Assembly: GCA_902826155.1 (NCBI GenBank)
Contig: CADEDU010000003.1
Span: 87,433 to 151,432 of the forward strand
Source of the DNA: an uncultured beta proteobacterium
GTDB lineage: Bacteria > Pseudomonadota > Gammaproteobacteria > Burkholderiales > SG8-39
DNA length: 64,000 nucleotides
Reading direction: 5' to 3'
The position numbers and the translations under genes were made by a program. The stretch's first letter is position 1, and every line of letters starts with the position of its first letter. Below the pieces are notes generated by a model. It was given only the letters and a program-made list of their open reading frames with translations. It did not search any database and was not told the DNA's origin. Of this stretch, positions 9,423-17,677 are shown piece after piece.

Positions 9423-9932
9423 TCAGCCGCCCGCCAACCCTTTGGCGATGCGATCGATGCCGACTTGCGCACAAACCGCGTCCTTGTCACCGCCGGGCGC
9501 GCCGGAAACACCGATCGCACCGACGATCTCCTTGCCCGCGAGAATCGGCAATGCGCCTTCGGCGCCGGTGATGCTCTGCAGGTGCAACACGCCCGCCGCG
9601 CCCGGATTGGCCGCAACGCGCTTGCCGATTTCGCCTGAAGGCACGCGGAACGACAGTGAGGTATAGGCCTTGCGCAGACTGTTCTCGACCGTGTGCGGAT
9701 TGGTGCCGTCATCGCGAAGCACGGCCTTGGTCTGGCCGGCGCGATTGACTACAGTGACGGTAACCCGATAGCCGTCCTTGCGGCATTGCTCGATCGCTGC
9801 TGCAGCGGCCTCCTGCGCGGCAGCCAGCGAAATCGAGCGCTCGGCCACGACGGCTTGCGCTCGCGCACCCGAGCCGACGAGCGCGAGCGTGATGGTGGCC
9901 ACCGCCAGAAAAATTGAATGTATCGATTTCAT
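9423..9932 (-). CDS. GlcG/HbpS family (DUF336) heme-binding-like exported protein
   Basis: The 169-residue protein has a signal peptide cleaved after GARAQ, so it is periplasmic or secreted. The mature part is one DUF336 domain: AAAAIEQCRKDGYRVTVTVV, LRDDGTNPHTVENSLRKAY, then GALPILAGKEIVGAIGVSGA and a conserved D-x-x-CAQVGIDRI end. Relatives include HbpS, which binds heme, and GlcG of glycolate loci. It lies 46 bp downstream of an exported ABM-fold protein on the same strand, probably in one operon. A heme or other cofactor role is inferred from the family, not visible directly. Confidence 0.87.
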   Translation of the reverse strand: MKSIHSIFLAVATITLALVGSGARAQAVVAERSISLAAAQEAAAAAIEQCRKDGYRVTVTVVNRAGQTKAVLRDDGTNPHTVENSLRKAYTSLSFRVPSGEIGKRVAANPGAAGVLHLQSITGAEGALPILAGKEIVGAIGVSGAPGGDKDAVCAQVGIDRIAKGLAGG

Positions 9933-9978
9933 GCGATCTCCTCGTGCGAAGTGATGGAAGCGCTCAACGCGGAAACGT

Positions 9979-10671
9979 CTAGAACGCCAGATAGCGTCGC
10001 TCGTCGTACAACGCGCCGGTCATCGGCCCGAGCTGATCGCGGAACAGACGAGTACGTGCGGCGATGATGTGCGCGAGGTAGTCCGCTTCGCTGCGCCAGA
10101 CTTCCACGACCGAGAAGTGGTTCGGACGCGAGCTTTGCTGGAACACCTCGAAGCGCGCGTTGCCCGCCTCCTTGCGACTGGCCGCGACCAGATCTTGCAG
10201 CGCCTCGACGCACTTGTCCTTGCTGGGCGGCGGCACATCGACATGCGAGACGATCACGACCGCTTTGCCGTCGGGCGCGCGCGCCGCCTCGGCAGCACTC
10301 ACCGACAGACTCCCATGCAGGCGCACGTCGAAGGGGGCGATCAGATGCGGCTGGATATCGACAGCGAACTGTCTGGTATGCGCGGCTTGCTGGTGCGCCT
10401 CGAACGCCTTCGCATCGGACCAGGTGCCCACCAGCACGAACTGGTTCGACGGGGCCGCTCGCTGCAGCGCCTCGAAGCGCTGATTGCCCCGATCGGCGCG
10501 GCCGGCGGCAGCGAATCGCTTCATCAGCGCTGCGCCCTGCGCTGCTGCGCCCGGCGCCACTTCGATGTAGGTGACGACGTACAGCGCACCGTCTTGAGCC
10601 TGCACATGTTCGACCACGCCCAGGGTCAAGCAGGCGCAGCCTACGAGCATAGATCTCAGCGTCCGAATCAT
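9979..10671 (-). CDS. Exported protein with two ABM (antibiotic biosynthesis monooxygenase-like) domains
   Basis: The 230-residue protein carries a signal peptide ending at HVQAQ. Two tandem ferredoxin-like ABM domains follow: residues about 27-115 (ALYVVTYIEVAPG, VLVGTWSDAKAFEAH) and about 135-225 (VVIVSHVDVPPP, FSVVEVWRSEADYLAHI). ABM-fold proteins include quinol monooxygenases and IsdG-type heme oxygenases; members with a signal peptide are uncommon. The start at 10671 is preferred over 10683 because the ggaggag ribosome site lies between the two ATGs. It is upstream of and probably cotranscribed with the HbpS/GlcG-like gene. Catalysis is unproven; it could be a structural dimer mimic. Confidence 0.82.
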   Translation of the reverse strand: MIRTLRSMLVGCACLTLGVVEHVQAQDGALYVVTYIEVAPGAAAQGAALMKRFAAAGRADRGNQRFEALQRAAPSNQFVLVGTWSDAKAFEAHQQAAHTRQFAVDIQPHLIAPFDVRLHGSLSVSAAEAARAPDGKAVVIVSHVDVPPPSKDKCVEALQDLVAASRKEAGNARFEVFQQSSRPNHFSVVEVWRSEADYLAHIIAARTRLFRDQLGPMTGALYDERRYLAF

Positions 10672-10898
10672 GCGCTCCTCCACTTTGGTTGGATTGCCTC
10701 GACGTTGCGCGTGGCCCGCAGACGGCCGCGCGAGGAGTCGTTGCGCATCGTGTCACCGTCCGGGTCCGATAGCCAGCACTTGTGTGCCGCTTCGGGCGGG
10801 CCATCCATCCCGCTTCAAGGCGGGGGCCGTCCACGCCTTTCGGGCGGCCGTCAGCGGCTCCAAAGTGATGGGGCGGGGCGGCGATCCGGCCAGTCCGA

Positions 10899-10928
10899 TT
10901 GACGATTTGTTCGGACTAGTACTAGATT
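10899..10928 (+). promoter_or_regulatory. Candidate sigma-70 promoter with overlapping palindrome, upstream of the lectin-like lipoprotein
   Basis: TTGACG at 10899-10904 is followed after 18 bp by TAGATT at 10923-10928. A perfect 10-bp palindrome CTAGTACTAG (10916-10925) overlaps the -10 element and could be an operator. The rest of the 353-bp divergent gap (10672-11024) shows no gene. Confidence 0.4.
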
Positions 10929-11024
10929 GCGCCCGGACGCGCCCAGCCACACGGGCTTTGCGCCCGCGCCTCCATGTTTCGACACTACCGTGTGCGTCAA
11001 TCGATCGAACCCGAAGGAGTAGAA

Positions 11025-11690
11025 ATGAAGCGCTCGACCATCCTCAAAACCGCCGTGATCGGCTCCCTTGCCGCCATAGTGGTCGGCTGCCAGATGCCGG
11101 CCTCTACCGGCCCGATGTCGTTTTTCGTCACCAGCACCGGAAAAGGCAATGGCGCCAATCTCGGCGGACTGGCCGGCGCCGACGCGCACTGCGCTTCGCT
11201 CGCCAAGGCGGCCGGCTCGAACCTCACCAACTGGCGCGCCTACCTCAGCACCACCTTGCCCGGCGGCGATGCCGGCGCCAACGCCCGCGACCGGATCGGC
11301 AGCGGCCCCTGGTACAACGCCAAAGGCGTGATGATCGCGCGCAACGTCGACGATCTGCACTCCGACGGCAACAACCTCACCAAGCAGACCGCGCTCACCG
11401 AGAAGGGCGCGCTGGTCAATGGCCGCGGCGACAACCCGAATGTGCATGACATCCTCACCGGAACCGATCCCGAGGGCCGCTACTCGACCGCCGGCGGCGA
11501 TACCACCTGCGGCAACTGGACCAAGGACGCCGACGGCTCGGCGATCGTCGGTCACCACGACCGCATCGGTCTGAAAGACACGCGCCACATGAAGTCGTGG
11601 AACTCCTCGCACGGCACGATCGGCTGCAGCCAGGCGCACCTGGTGAAAACCGGCGGCGGCGGATTGTTCTACTGCTTCGCGACGCAGTAG
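11025..11690 (+). CDS. Lectin-like (DUF1554 / C-type-lectin-like) lipoprotein
   Basis: The 221-residue protein starts at an ATG preceded by gaaggag. Its signal peptide ends in a VVGC lipobox (Cys22). The mature protein has GADAHCASLAKAAG, NWRAYLSTT, ARDRIGSGPWYNAKG and a C-terminal block with GNWTKD, MKSWNSSHGTIGC and LFYCFATQ. The spaced cysteines and Trp/Gly motifs resemble the outer-surface lectin-like domain annotated in several Gram-negative lipoproteins. It is probably on the outer membrane, but the ligand is unknown. It converges with the oxidoreductase gene at 11698. Confidence 0.75.
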   Translation: MKRSTILKTAVIGSLAAIVVGCQMPASTGPMSFFVTSTGKGNGANLGGLAGADAHCASLAKAAGSNLTNWRAYLSTTLPGGDAGANARDRIGSGPWYNAKGVMIARNVDDLHSDGNNLTKQTALTEKGALVNGRGDNPNVHDILTGTDPEGRYSTAGGDTTCGNWTKDADGSAIVGHHDRIGLKDTRHMKSWNSSHGTIGCSQAHLVKTGGGGLFYCFATQ

Positions 11691-11697
11691 CGCCGCT

Positions 11698-13185
11698 TCA
11701 GCGATTGCGCAGGATTTCCTGCGCGGCATTCATGCCGGCAGCACCGGCGATGCCTCCGCCCGGATGCATTGCCGGCCCACACAGGTACAGCCCTTCGATC
11801 GGCGCGCGATAGCGCGCCAGCGCCGGCACCGGTCGCATCCACAGCGCCTGATCGAGCGCGAGGTCAGCGTCGTAGGCCTGCCCCTCGTACCAGCCCTCAC
11901 GCGCCTGCAGATCGGCAGGTGCCTCGACGCTGATCGAGCGCACTGAATTGGTGATCGCGGGTTGCTGTTCACGCAGCTTCTGCACCACGAAGCCGGCGAT
12001 CGCTTCGCGCAGGCTGTCGTCCCACCGGTCGTCGTTGCCTTGATCGTCGCGCAACGCGTAAGGTGCGCATTGCAGATGAACCTCGAGGCGGTGCGTAGCC
12101 GCGGCGGCACGCTCACCGTACGCCGGCTCGACCCGATGCGCCGAGACCACGAACCACGGCTGTTCGGCGACGCGTCCGTACTTGCCGTCATCGTGCGCCC
12201 GTTGTACGTAGTCGAGCGACGGTGCGATCACCAGATTCGGTTGATCGAAGGCCGCATCGAGCACCAGCGTCACGCGCGCCACGACACCGCGTGCGCGCAC
12301 GTTGCGCAACGCACGCACCAGCGCCGGATCGAGCCACTTTGTGTCGAGCTGGTCGAGCAGTGCGCGCCGCGGATGCTCGCTCGAGACGACCAGCGCGGCG
12401 CTGATCTCCTCGCCGCCGCTCAACACCACGCCGACGACGCGTCCTCCGCTCACCTGAATCTGCGCGACCTGCGCATTGCGCCGGATCTCGATGCCCGGCC
12501 TGCGTTCCAGCACCTGGACGATGTTCGAACGTGCCGGGCGGAACACGCCGAGCGGACTGCCGACATGGTGATGCAGCAGCCCGAACGTGCTGCCGCTGGC
12601 GCGCGGACCCTGGCGTTGATGCATCACCGCCATCGCGCCGAGGGCGCCCTTGAGCGCCGCACTCTCGAACCAGTCGTCGAGCAGATCGGCAACCGGCATC
12701 GGCAGGAACCGCAGCACATCGACCACCGTCTGCGGGCCGGCGCGACGCGTGCCGAAGGCCCATTTCGCCATCTGCCACAACTCGCCGCGATCGTCGGTCA
12801 GCGGATCCGGCGGCGGCGCGGTGTAGAGCGACTCGAGGATTCGCGCGGCGGCGGCCATGCGCGTACAAAACGACGGCCACTTCTCGGCATCCTCGTTGCT
12901 CACGCGGCGGATCGATTCCACCGAGCGCGCGATGTCCTGGTACAGCTCGAGATGCCCGCCCGCTTCCAACGGCGCGGCCAGCCACGGACCGGCACGCTCG
13001 ATGCGCAGTCCGTGCTGCTCGAGCGCGAGATCGCGCGCGATCGGCGCCGGCACCCAGCCCACCGTGGAACCGTGCGACGCGCTCGAGCGCTCATCGAGCA
13101 CGAGCACGCGATGGCCGGCGCGCGCCAGATAGTGCGCGGCGACCAGGCCGTCGACCGTGGCGCCGATGACGATCGCGCTCGCCAT
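11698..13185 (-). CDS. PYROXD2/phytoene-desaturase-like oxidoreductase with degenerate dinucleotide-binding motif
   Basis: At 495 residues it aligns by eye along its whole length with its 526-residue neighbour, including the C-terminal HPGGGIAGAAGMNAAQEIL block. Its N-terminal Rossmann loop reads IGATVDGLVAA where the neighbour has IGGGHNGLVAA, and the following RIGGAAYS segment is replaced by SSASHGSTV. FAD binding may therefore be weak or lost, suggesting a partner or regulatory subunit. I start it at 13185, 28 bp after the stop of the paralogue; the longer open frame to 13248 overlaps that gene. It is the last gene of a GcvT-PYROXD2-PYROXD2 operon. Confidence 0.82.
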   Translation of the reverse strand: MASAIVIGATVDGLVAAHYLARAGHRVLVLDERSSASHGSTVGWVPAPIARDLALEQHGLRIERAGPWLAAPLEAGGHLELYQDIARSVESIRRVSNEDAEKWPSFCTRMAAAARILESLYTAPPPDPLTDDRGELWQMAKWAFGTRRAGPQTVVDVLRFLPMPVADLLDDWFESAALKGALGAMAVMHQRQGPRASGSTFGLLHHHVGSPLGVFRPARSNIVQVLERRPGIEIRRNAQVAQIQVSGGRVVGVVLSGGEEISAALVVSSEHPRRALLDQLDTKWLDPALVRALRNVRARGVVARVTLVLDAAFDQPNLVIAPSLDYVQRAHDDGKYGRVAEQPWFVVSAHRVEPAYGERAAAATHRLEVHLQCAPYALRDDQGNDDRWDDSLREAIAGFVVQKLREQQPAITNSVRSISVEAPADLQAREGWYEGQAYDADLALDQALWMRPVPALARYRAPIEGLYLCGPAMHPGGGIAGAAGMNAAQEILRNR

Positions 13186-13213
13186 CAGTGGGCCCTCGCT
13201 GCAAGCGCCGCGT

Positions 13214-14794
13214 TCACGCCGCCTCCGCCAGAATGCCGAGCGCGGCATTGCGCCCCGGCGCGCCCATCACGCCGCCGCCAGGATGCGTACCCGAGCCGCA
13301 TTGATACAGTCCGGCGATCGGCGTCTTGTATTTGGCCCACTTCGGCACCGGGCGCAGGAAGAACATCTGCTGCAACGTCAGCTCGCCGTGGAAGATGTTG
13401 CCCTCGCTGATGCCCACCATGTTCTCGATGTCGGCGGGTACCACCACCTGCCGATGCAGGATCGATGACTTGATGTTGGGCGCGTAGTGCGCGAGCGTGT
13501 CGATCACCGCATCGCCGAACGCGTTGCGTTTCGCATCGGTCCAGCCGCCGTTCAGGTGATACGGCGCGTACTGCGCGAAGATCGACATCACATGCTTGCC
13601 CGGCGGCGCCATGCCCGGATCGATCATCGACGGAATGATGATGTCCATGTACGGACGCTGCGAGAACTCGCCGTACTTGGCTTGATCGTAGGCGCGCTCC
13701 AGGTAGTCGACGCTCGGACTGATCGAGATCGCCCCGCGCAGGTGGGGGCCCACGCCCGGCATGCAGGTGAAGTCGGGCGCTTCGGCCAGCGCCAGGTTCA
13801 CCTTCGCTGAGGTACCGCGGAACTTAAAGCGCTCGATCTCGGCGACGAAATCGTTCGGCAGATGCTTGGCGCCAACCAGCCCGAGAAACGTGCGGCGCGG
13901 ATCGGCACCGGAGATCACCCGCTTGCCGCGCACTTCCTCGCCGCCTTCGAGCACGACACCGATGGCGCGCCCGTTCTCGATCAGCACCTGCGCAACCGGC
14001 GCCTGGGTACGGATCTGCGCGCCGAACGCCTGGGCGCTCGCGGCAATCGCGGCACTCACCGAACCATTGCCGCCTTTGGCGAAGCCCCAGGCGCGGAACA
14101 CGCCGTCGAGCTCGCCCATGTAGTGATGCAGCAGCACGTACGCGGTACCCGGCGAACGCGGCCCATGCAAGGTGCCGATGATGCCGCTCGCCGACTTGGT
14201 GCCCTTGAGCGCTTCGCTCTCGAACCACTCGTCGAGATAGTCGGCCGAACTCATCGTGAGCAGCTTGTGCAACTCATTGAACTGCTCGCGACCCAACCCA
14301 CGAAAGTACTTGCCCAACCGCCACAGGCCCATCAGCTCGCGCGGACTGGTGGAAGTGGGATCAGGCGGCGTCATGCTGAGCATCGGCTTCACCGCGCGGG
14401 CCATCAGATGCATCAGACGCGAGAAGTCGTCGTACGCCTCGGCATCGCGCAGCGAGTGGCGCGCGAGTTCGCGCTTGTTCTGATCGTGATCGTTCCACTG
14501 CGCGAGGTAGTCGCCGTTGGCCAGCGGTGTGAGCGTGCTCTCCAACGGCAGGATGTGCAGGCCGTGCCGCGGCAGTTCGAGATCGCGAATGATCTCCGGG
14601 CGCAGCAGGCTAACCACGTAGGAGAACACCGAGAAGGTGAAACCGGGCACCACCTGATCGCTGTACGCGGCGCCGCCGATGCGTTCGCGGCGTTCCAGCA
14701 CGACGACCTTGCGTCCGGCGCGCGCCAGATAGGCCGCAGCGACCAGTCCGTTGTGGCCGCCGCCGATGACGATCGCGTCGTATTGAGTGGTCAT
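13214..14794 (-). CDS. FAD-dependent oxidoreductase, PYROXD2/phytoene desaturase-like
   Basis: The 526-residue flavoprotein has an intact GxGxxG loop (IGGGHNGLVAA, residues 10-20), the ERRERIGGAAYS segment, a central substrate region and the C-terminal QCGSGTHPGGGVMGAPGRNAA motif typical of the PYROXD2 branch of the amine oxidase/phytoene desaturase superfamily. It starts 10 bp after the stop of the GcvT-like gene and is followed by its degenerate paralogue. Oxidation of an amine or methylated compound, with transfer of a C1 unit by the GcvT-like protein, fits the context but is inference. Confidence 0.88.
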   Translation of the reverse strand: MTTQYDAIVIGGGHNGLVAAAYLARAGRKVVVLERRERIGGAAYSDQVVPGFTFSVFSYVVSLLRPEIIRDLELPRHGLHILPLESTLTPLANGDYLAQWNDHDQNKRELARHSLRDAEAYDDFSRLMHLMARAVKPMLSMTPPDPTSTSPRELMGLWRLGKYFRGLGREQFNELHKLLTMSSADYLDEWFESEALKGTKSASGIIGTLHGPRSPGTAYVLLHHYMGELDGVFRAWGFAKGGNGSVSAAIAASAQAFGAQIRTQAPVAQVLIENGRAIGVVLEGGEEVRGKRVISGADPRRTFLGLVGAKHLPNDFVAEIERFKFRGTSAKVNLALAEAPDFTCMPGVGPHLRGAISISPSVDYLERAYDQAKYGEFSQRPYMDIIIPSMIDPGMAPPGKHVMSIFAQYAPYHLNGGWTDAKRNAFGDAVIDTLAHYAPNIKSSILHRQVVVPADIENMVGISEGNIFHGELTLQQMFFLRPVPKWAKYKTPIAGLYQCGSGTHPGGGVMGAPGRNAALGILAEAA

Positions 14795-14804
14795 GGTGCC
14801 GGGC

Positions 14805-15992
14805 TCAAGCGCGTTTGCGTTCCGGATCGAAGAACGGCTTTTTCACCACGCGCACCGCGGCGCGCTGGCGTCGATGCTCGACCGTGACTTCCATTTCGAG
14901 CGAGGTGCCGACTGCCGCATGCGGTGACTCCAGGTGCGCGAGCGCAATGTACTTCTTGAGCAGCGGCGACCAGGTGCCGCTCGTGGCATAACCCACCTGC
15001 TTGCCCGCCGCGTAGATCGGTGTGCTCGTGCGCCAGGCGGCTAGTGGCACGCGCGGTGCGAGCCCTACAGCAGCGAACAGGCGTTCGAACGATTCCCACT
15101 CGACTTCCACGCCGACGAACTGCCACGCCGGGCCACGCACCTTCTCCGCTGCGAGCGCCGCCTTGCCGATGAATTGATCCTTGTCGAGATTGACCGCCCA
15201 GCCCAGGTCGAGCTCGAACGGCGAACTCAACTGATTGTCGATGAGCGCCTTGCGCGCCGAGACGTAGTCGACATCCAGCAACATCAGCCCCGCTTCGATC
15301 CGCGATACGTCGAGCGCCAGCATGCCGGTGGCCTGAATGCCGTACGCGGCGCCGACCTCCATCAACGCATCCCACACCTTGAGCGCCTGCGAGGCGTCCA
15401 TCCAGATCTCGAAGCCCAGATCGCCGGTATAGCCGGTGCGCGAAATGCTGACCGGCACGCCGCGCAGGCGCGCATCGGTCAGGCGGAAGTACTTGAGATC
15501 GACCAGGCTCTCGCTGCAGGCACGTTCGAGGATCGCGCGCGAGGTCGGCCCCTGCAGCGCGAGCGCCGCGATCGATTCGGAGTAATCCTCGATCTCGACG
15601 TCGAGCCCGATGGCGTTGTCTTGCAGCCAGCGCAGACTCGGATCGGCCGAAGTCATGCGAAACACCTCTTCGCCCAGGCGCGCCACCGTGCCGTCGTCGA
15701 GTACCTTGCCGCGCGCATCGCACCACGGCGTGTAGTACACCTGCCCGACCGCCAGGCGCGACACGTCGCGCGTGATGATGCGATCGAGCAACCGTGCGGC
15801 GCCGCGGCCGCGCACCAGATACTTGTAGAGCGGCGACACATCGAGCAGCGCCGCGGCGGTGCGGATCGTGTGGTACTCGCGCTCGTGCGACAGCTCATAC
15901 GAGCTGGCCACCGCATATCCCGACCAGCGCCGCCAGGCGTAGCTCACGCACAACGCGGCGGTGCGCTCGTGGAACGGCGTGCCTTTGAGCAT
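14805..15992 (-). CDS. GcvT-family aminomethyltransferase-like protein (possible THF-dependent demethylase)
   Basis: The 395-residue protein starts at the ATG at 15992 (MLKGTPFHERTA). It has the GcvT fold: PFHERTAAL, LLDVSPLYKYLVRG, VYYTPWCDARGKVLDDGTVA, ALQGPTSRAILE, and the central SRTGYTGDLGFEIWMD, which contacts folate in the family. GcvT moves a methylene group to tetrahydrofolate in glycine cleavage, but no gcvH or gcvP is present here. Relatives such as DmdA and LigM are THF-dependent demethylases, so that role is possible. It is the first gene of the operon with two PYROXD2-like flavoproteins. The native substrate cannot be read from sequence. Confidence 0.85.
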   Translation of the reverse strand: MLKGTPFHERTAALCVSYAWRRWSGYAVASSYELSHEREYHTIRTAAALLDVSPLYKYLVRGRGAARLLDRIITRDVSRLAVGQVYYTPWCDARGKVLDDGTVARLGEEVFRMTSADPSLRWLQDNAIGLDVEIEDYSESIAALALQGPTSRAILERACSESLVDLKYFRLTDARLRGVPVSISRTGYTGDLGFEIWMDASQALKVWDALMEVGAAYGIQATGMLALDVSRIEAGLMLLDVDYVSARKALIDNQLSSPFELDLGWAVNLDKDQFIGKAALAAEKVRGPAWQFVGVEVEWESFERLFAAVGLAPRVPLAAWRTSTPIYAAGKQVGYATSGTWSPLLKKYIALAHLESPHAAVGTSLEMEVTVEHRRQRAAVRVVKKPFFDPERKRA

Positions 15993-16170
15993 GCGGGAGG
16001 TGGTCGGGGATGGACTGAGAGATCGTGGCGCAGCAAGCAGCGGCGATTCTAGCGAGGTGCAAGCCGCCCGGGCACGCACTGATTGCGGCGAAGCTGCACC
16101 TTAAACTGCTACGCTCCACGCGAATCAGCCCAAAAATCAGCCAACACAGCAACCAACAAAGGAGACCGGC

Positions 16171-16716
16171 ATGGCCCGCATAGCAATTATCGATCGCGCC
16201 AACATGGACGCCGAGCAGGCGCGCGTCTACGACGCCGCCAAGGCGACGAGCGGCATTGTCGGTGGCCCCTACTACGCCTATATCCGCCTGCCCAAGCTGT
16301 TCGAAGCGGCGCAGAACATGCGCGCGTGCCTGGCGAGCGGACCGCTGTCCAAGCGCGAGCAGCAGATCGTCAACATGACGATCGCCCGCTTCTGGAATGC
16401 GCGCTATCCGTGGCATGCGCAGGTGCGCGGCGCACTCGCGGTCAACGTCGAGCGCGCGGTGATCGACGCCATCAACGCCCGCCGCACCCCCGAGCTGCCC
16501 GATGCGCGCGAACGCACCTGCCACGCGGTCACGAACGAGCTGCTCGCCAACAAAGGGCTGAGCGACGCCACCTACGCGGCCGCCGACGCAACGATGGGCA
16601 CGAATGATCTCGTCGCCCTGGTCGCCGCGATCGGCAGCTTCTCGATGACATGCATGACCGCCGGCACCTTCCAGATCGATCCGCCAAAGGACGATCCGAT
16701 TCCGCTGGCTGCGTAG
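16171..16716 (+). CDS. Carboxymuconolactone decarboxylase (CMD) family protein, no CxxC
   Basis: The 181-residue protein has the all-helical CMD/AhpD fold. The central region SKREQQIVNMTIARFWNAR with YPWHAQVRGAL places the conserved His at residue 82. The AhpD-type CxxC pair is absent, so peroxidase activity is unlikely; it belongs with the decarboxylase-like or unknown branch. A good ribosome site (aaaggag) precedes the ATG. It is divergent from the GcvT-like gene (178-bp gap) and 50 bp upstream of an EamA exporter. Function is unknown beyond the family. Confidence 0.85.
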   Translation: MARIAIIDRANMDAEQARVYDAAKATSGIVGGPYYAYIRLPKLFEAAQNMRACLASGPLSKREQQIVNMTIARFWNARYPWHAQVRGALAVNVERAVIDAINARRTPELPDARERTCHAVTNELLANKGLSDATYAAADATMGTNDLVALVAAIGSFSMTCMTAGTFQIDPPKDDPIPLAA

Positions 16717-16766
16717 ATCAATCGGCACGTGCGCGTGCGAGCGGCCCCGCTTCGGCTCCCTGGCCG

Positions 16767-17669
16767 ATGAGTACGCCTCAAGCACTCTCGCCACGCTACG
16801 CGCTCGCGCTGCTGGCGATCGTGGTGCTGTCGTGGGGCCTGAACTGGCCGGTCACCAAGCTCATCGTCGAGCACGTGCCGCCGTTGTGGACCACGGCGAT
16901 CCGCTGCTGGATCGCCTGCGTCGCGCTCGCGGTGATCCTCGCTGCCTCAGGCCGGCTGGTGCTGCCGCCGCGCGGTGACTTGCCCGTGGTGTGGAGCATC
17001 GCGTTGCTGCACATGGTGCTGTTCTCGACGCTGGTGGCGGTCGGCCTCAAGTTCGTGCCCGCCGGAAGCGCGATCGTGCTGGGCTACACGACGCCGTTGT
17101 GGGTCGCACTCGCCGCACCGCTGGTGCTGGGCGAGCGATCGAGCGCAAGGCAGCTCTTTGGCGTCGTGCTCGGGTTGTTTGGGATCGCGACCATGCTCAA
17201 CCCCTGGGCACTCGACTGGAGCGACAGCAATATTCTGCTGGGCAGCGGCTGCATTCTGCTCGCGGCGGTCTGCTGGGCGGCGAACATCCTGTATGCGCGC
17301 TCGCATCGCTGGATCGCATCGCCGTTTCAGCTCTTGTTGTGGCAGACACTGGTGGCTGCGAGCGTACTTACCGTATCGGCGTTGCTCATCGAGGGCATGC
17401 CGAACGTTGCGTGGAACGCACGCCTGCTCGGACTGTTTCTCTACGGCGGACTGATCGGTACCGCGCTCGCCTATTGGGCGATGTCGGTCGTCAACAGGAG
17501 CCTGCCGGCGGTCTCCACCGCAATCGGCGTGACCGCCACGCCCGTGGTCGGCGTGGCTTTTGCGGCACTTGCGCTCGGTGAGCGCCTCGATGCGTCGCTC
17601 GTCATCGCCGCCGCACTCATCGTGAGCGGCATAGCCATCACGACGTTACTGGACGACTCACGCAGGTAG
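16767..17669 (+). CDS. EamA/DMT family transporter
   Basis: The 300-residue inner-membrane protein has about ten hydrophobic helices in two EamA repeats. Helix 1 is LLAIVVLSWGLNWPVTKLI and the second repeat begins near residue 150 with GSGCILLAAVCWAANILYA. The start at 16767 (MSTPQALSP) places the first helix close to the N-terminus. Members export amino acids, cofactors or metabolites. It is downstream of the CMD-family gene and converges with a Bug gene 8 bp away. The substrate is unknown. Confidence 0.92.
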   Translation: MSTPQALSPRYALALLAIVVLSWGLNWPVTKLIVEHVPPLWTTAIRCWIACVALAVILAASGRLVLPPRGDLPVVWSIALLHMVLFSTLVAVGLKFVPAGSAIVLGYTTPLWVALAAPLVLGERSSARQLFGVVLGLFGIATMLNPWALDWSDSNILLGSGCILLAAVCWAANILYARSHRWIASPFQLLLWQTLVAASVLTVSALLIEGMPNVAWNARLLGLFLYGGLIGTALAYWAMSVVNRSLPAVSTAIGVTATPVVGVAFAALALGERLDASLVIAAALIVSGIAITTLLDDSRR

Positions 17670-17677
17670 ACGCCCCT

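Noticed and set aside
16171..16716. Absence of the CxxC motif in the CMD-family protein as a possible anomaly
   Set aside because: Many CMD-family proteins naturally lack the AhpD cysteines and keep only the His; not remarkable.
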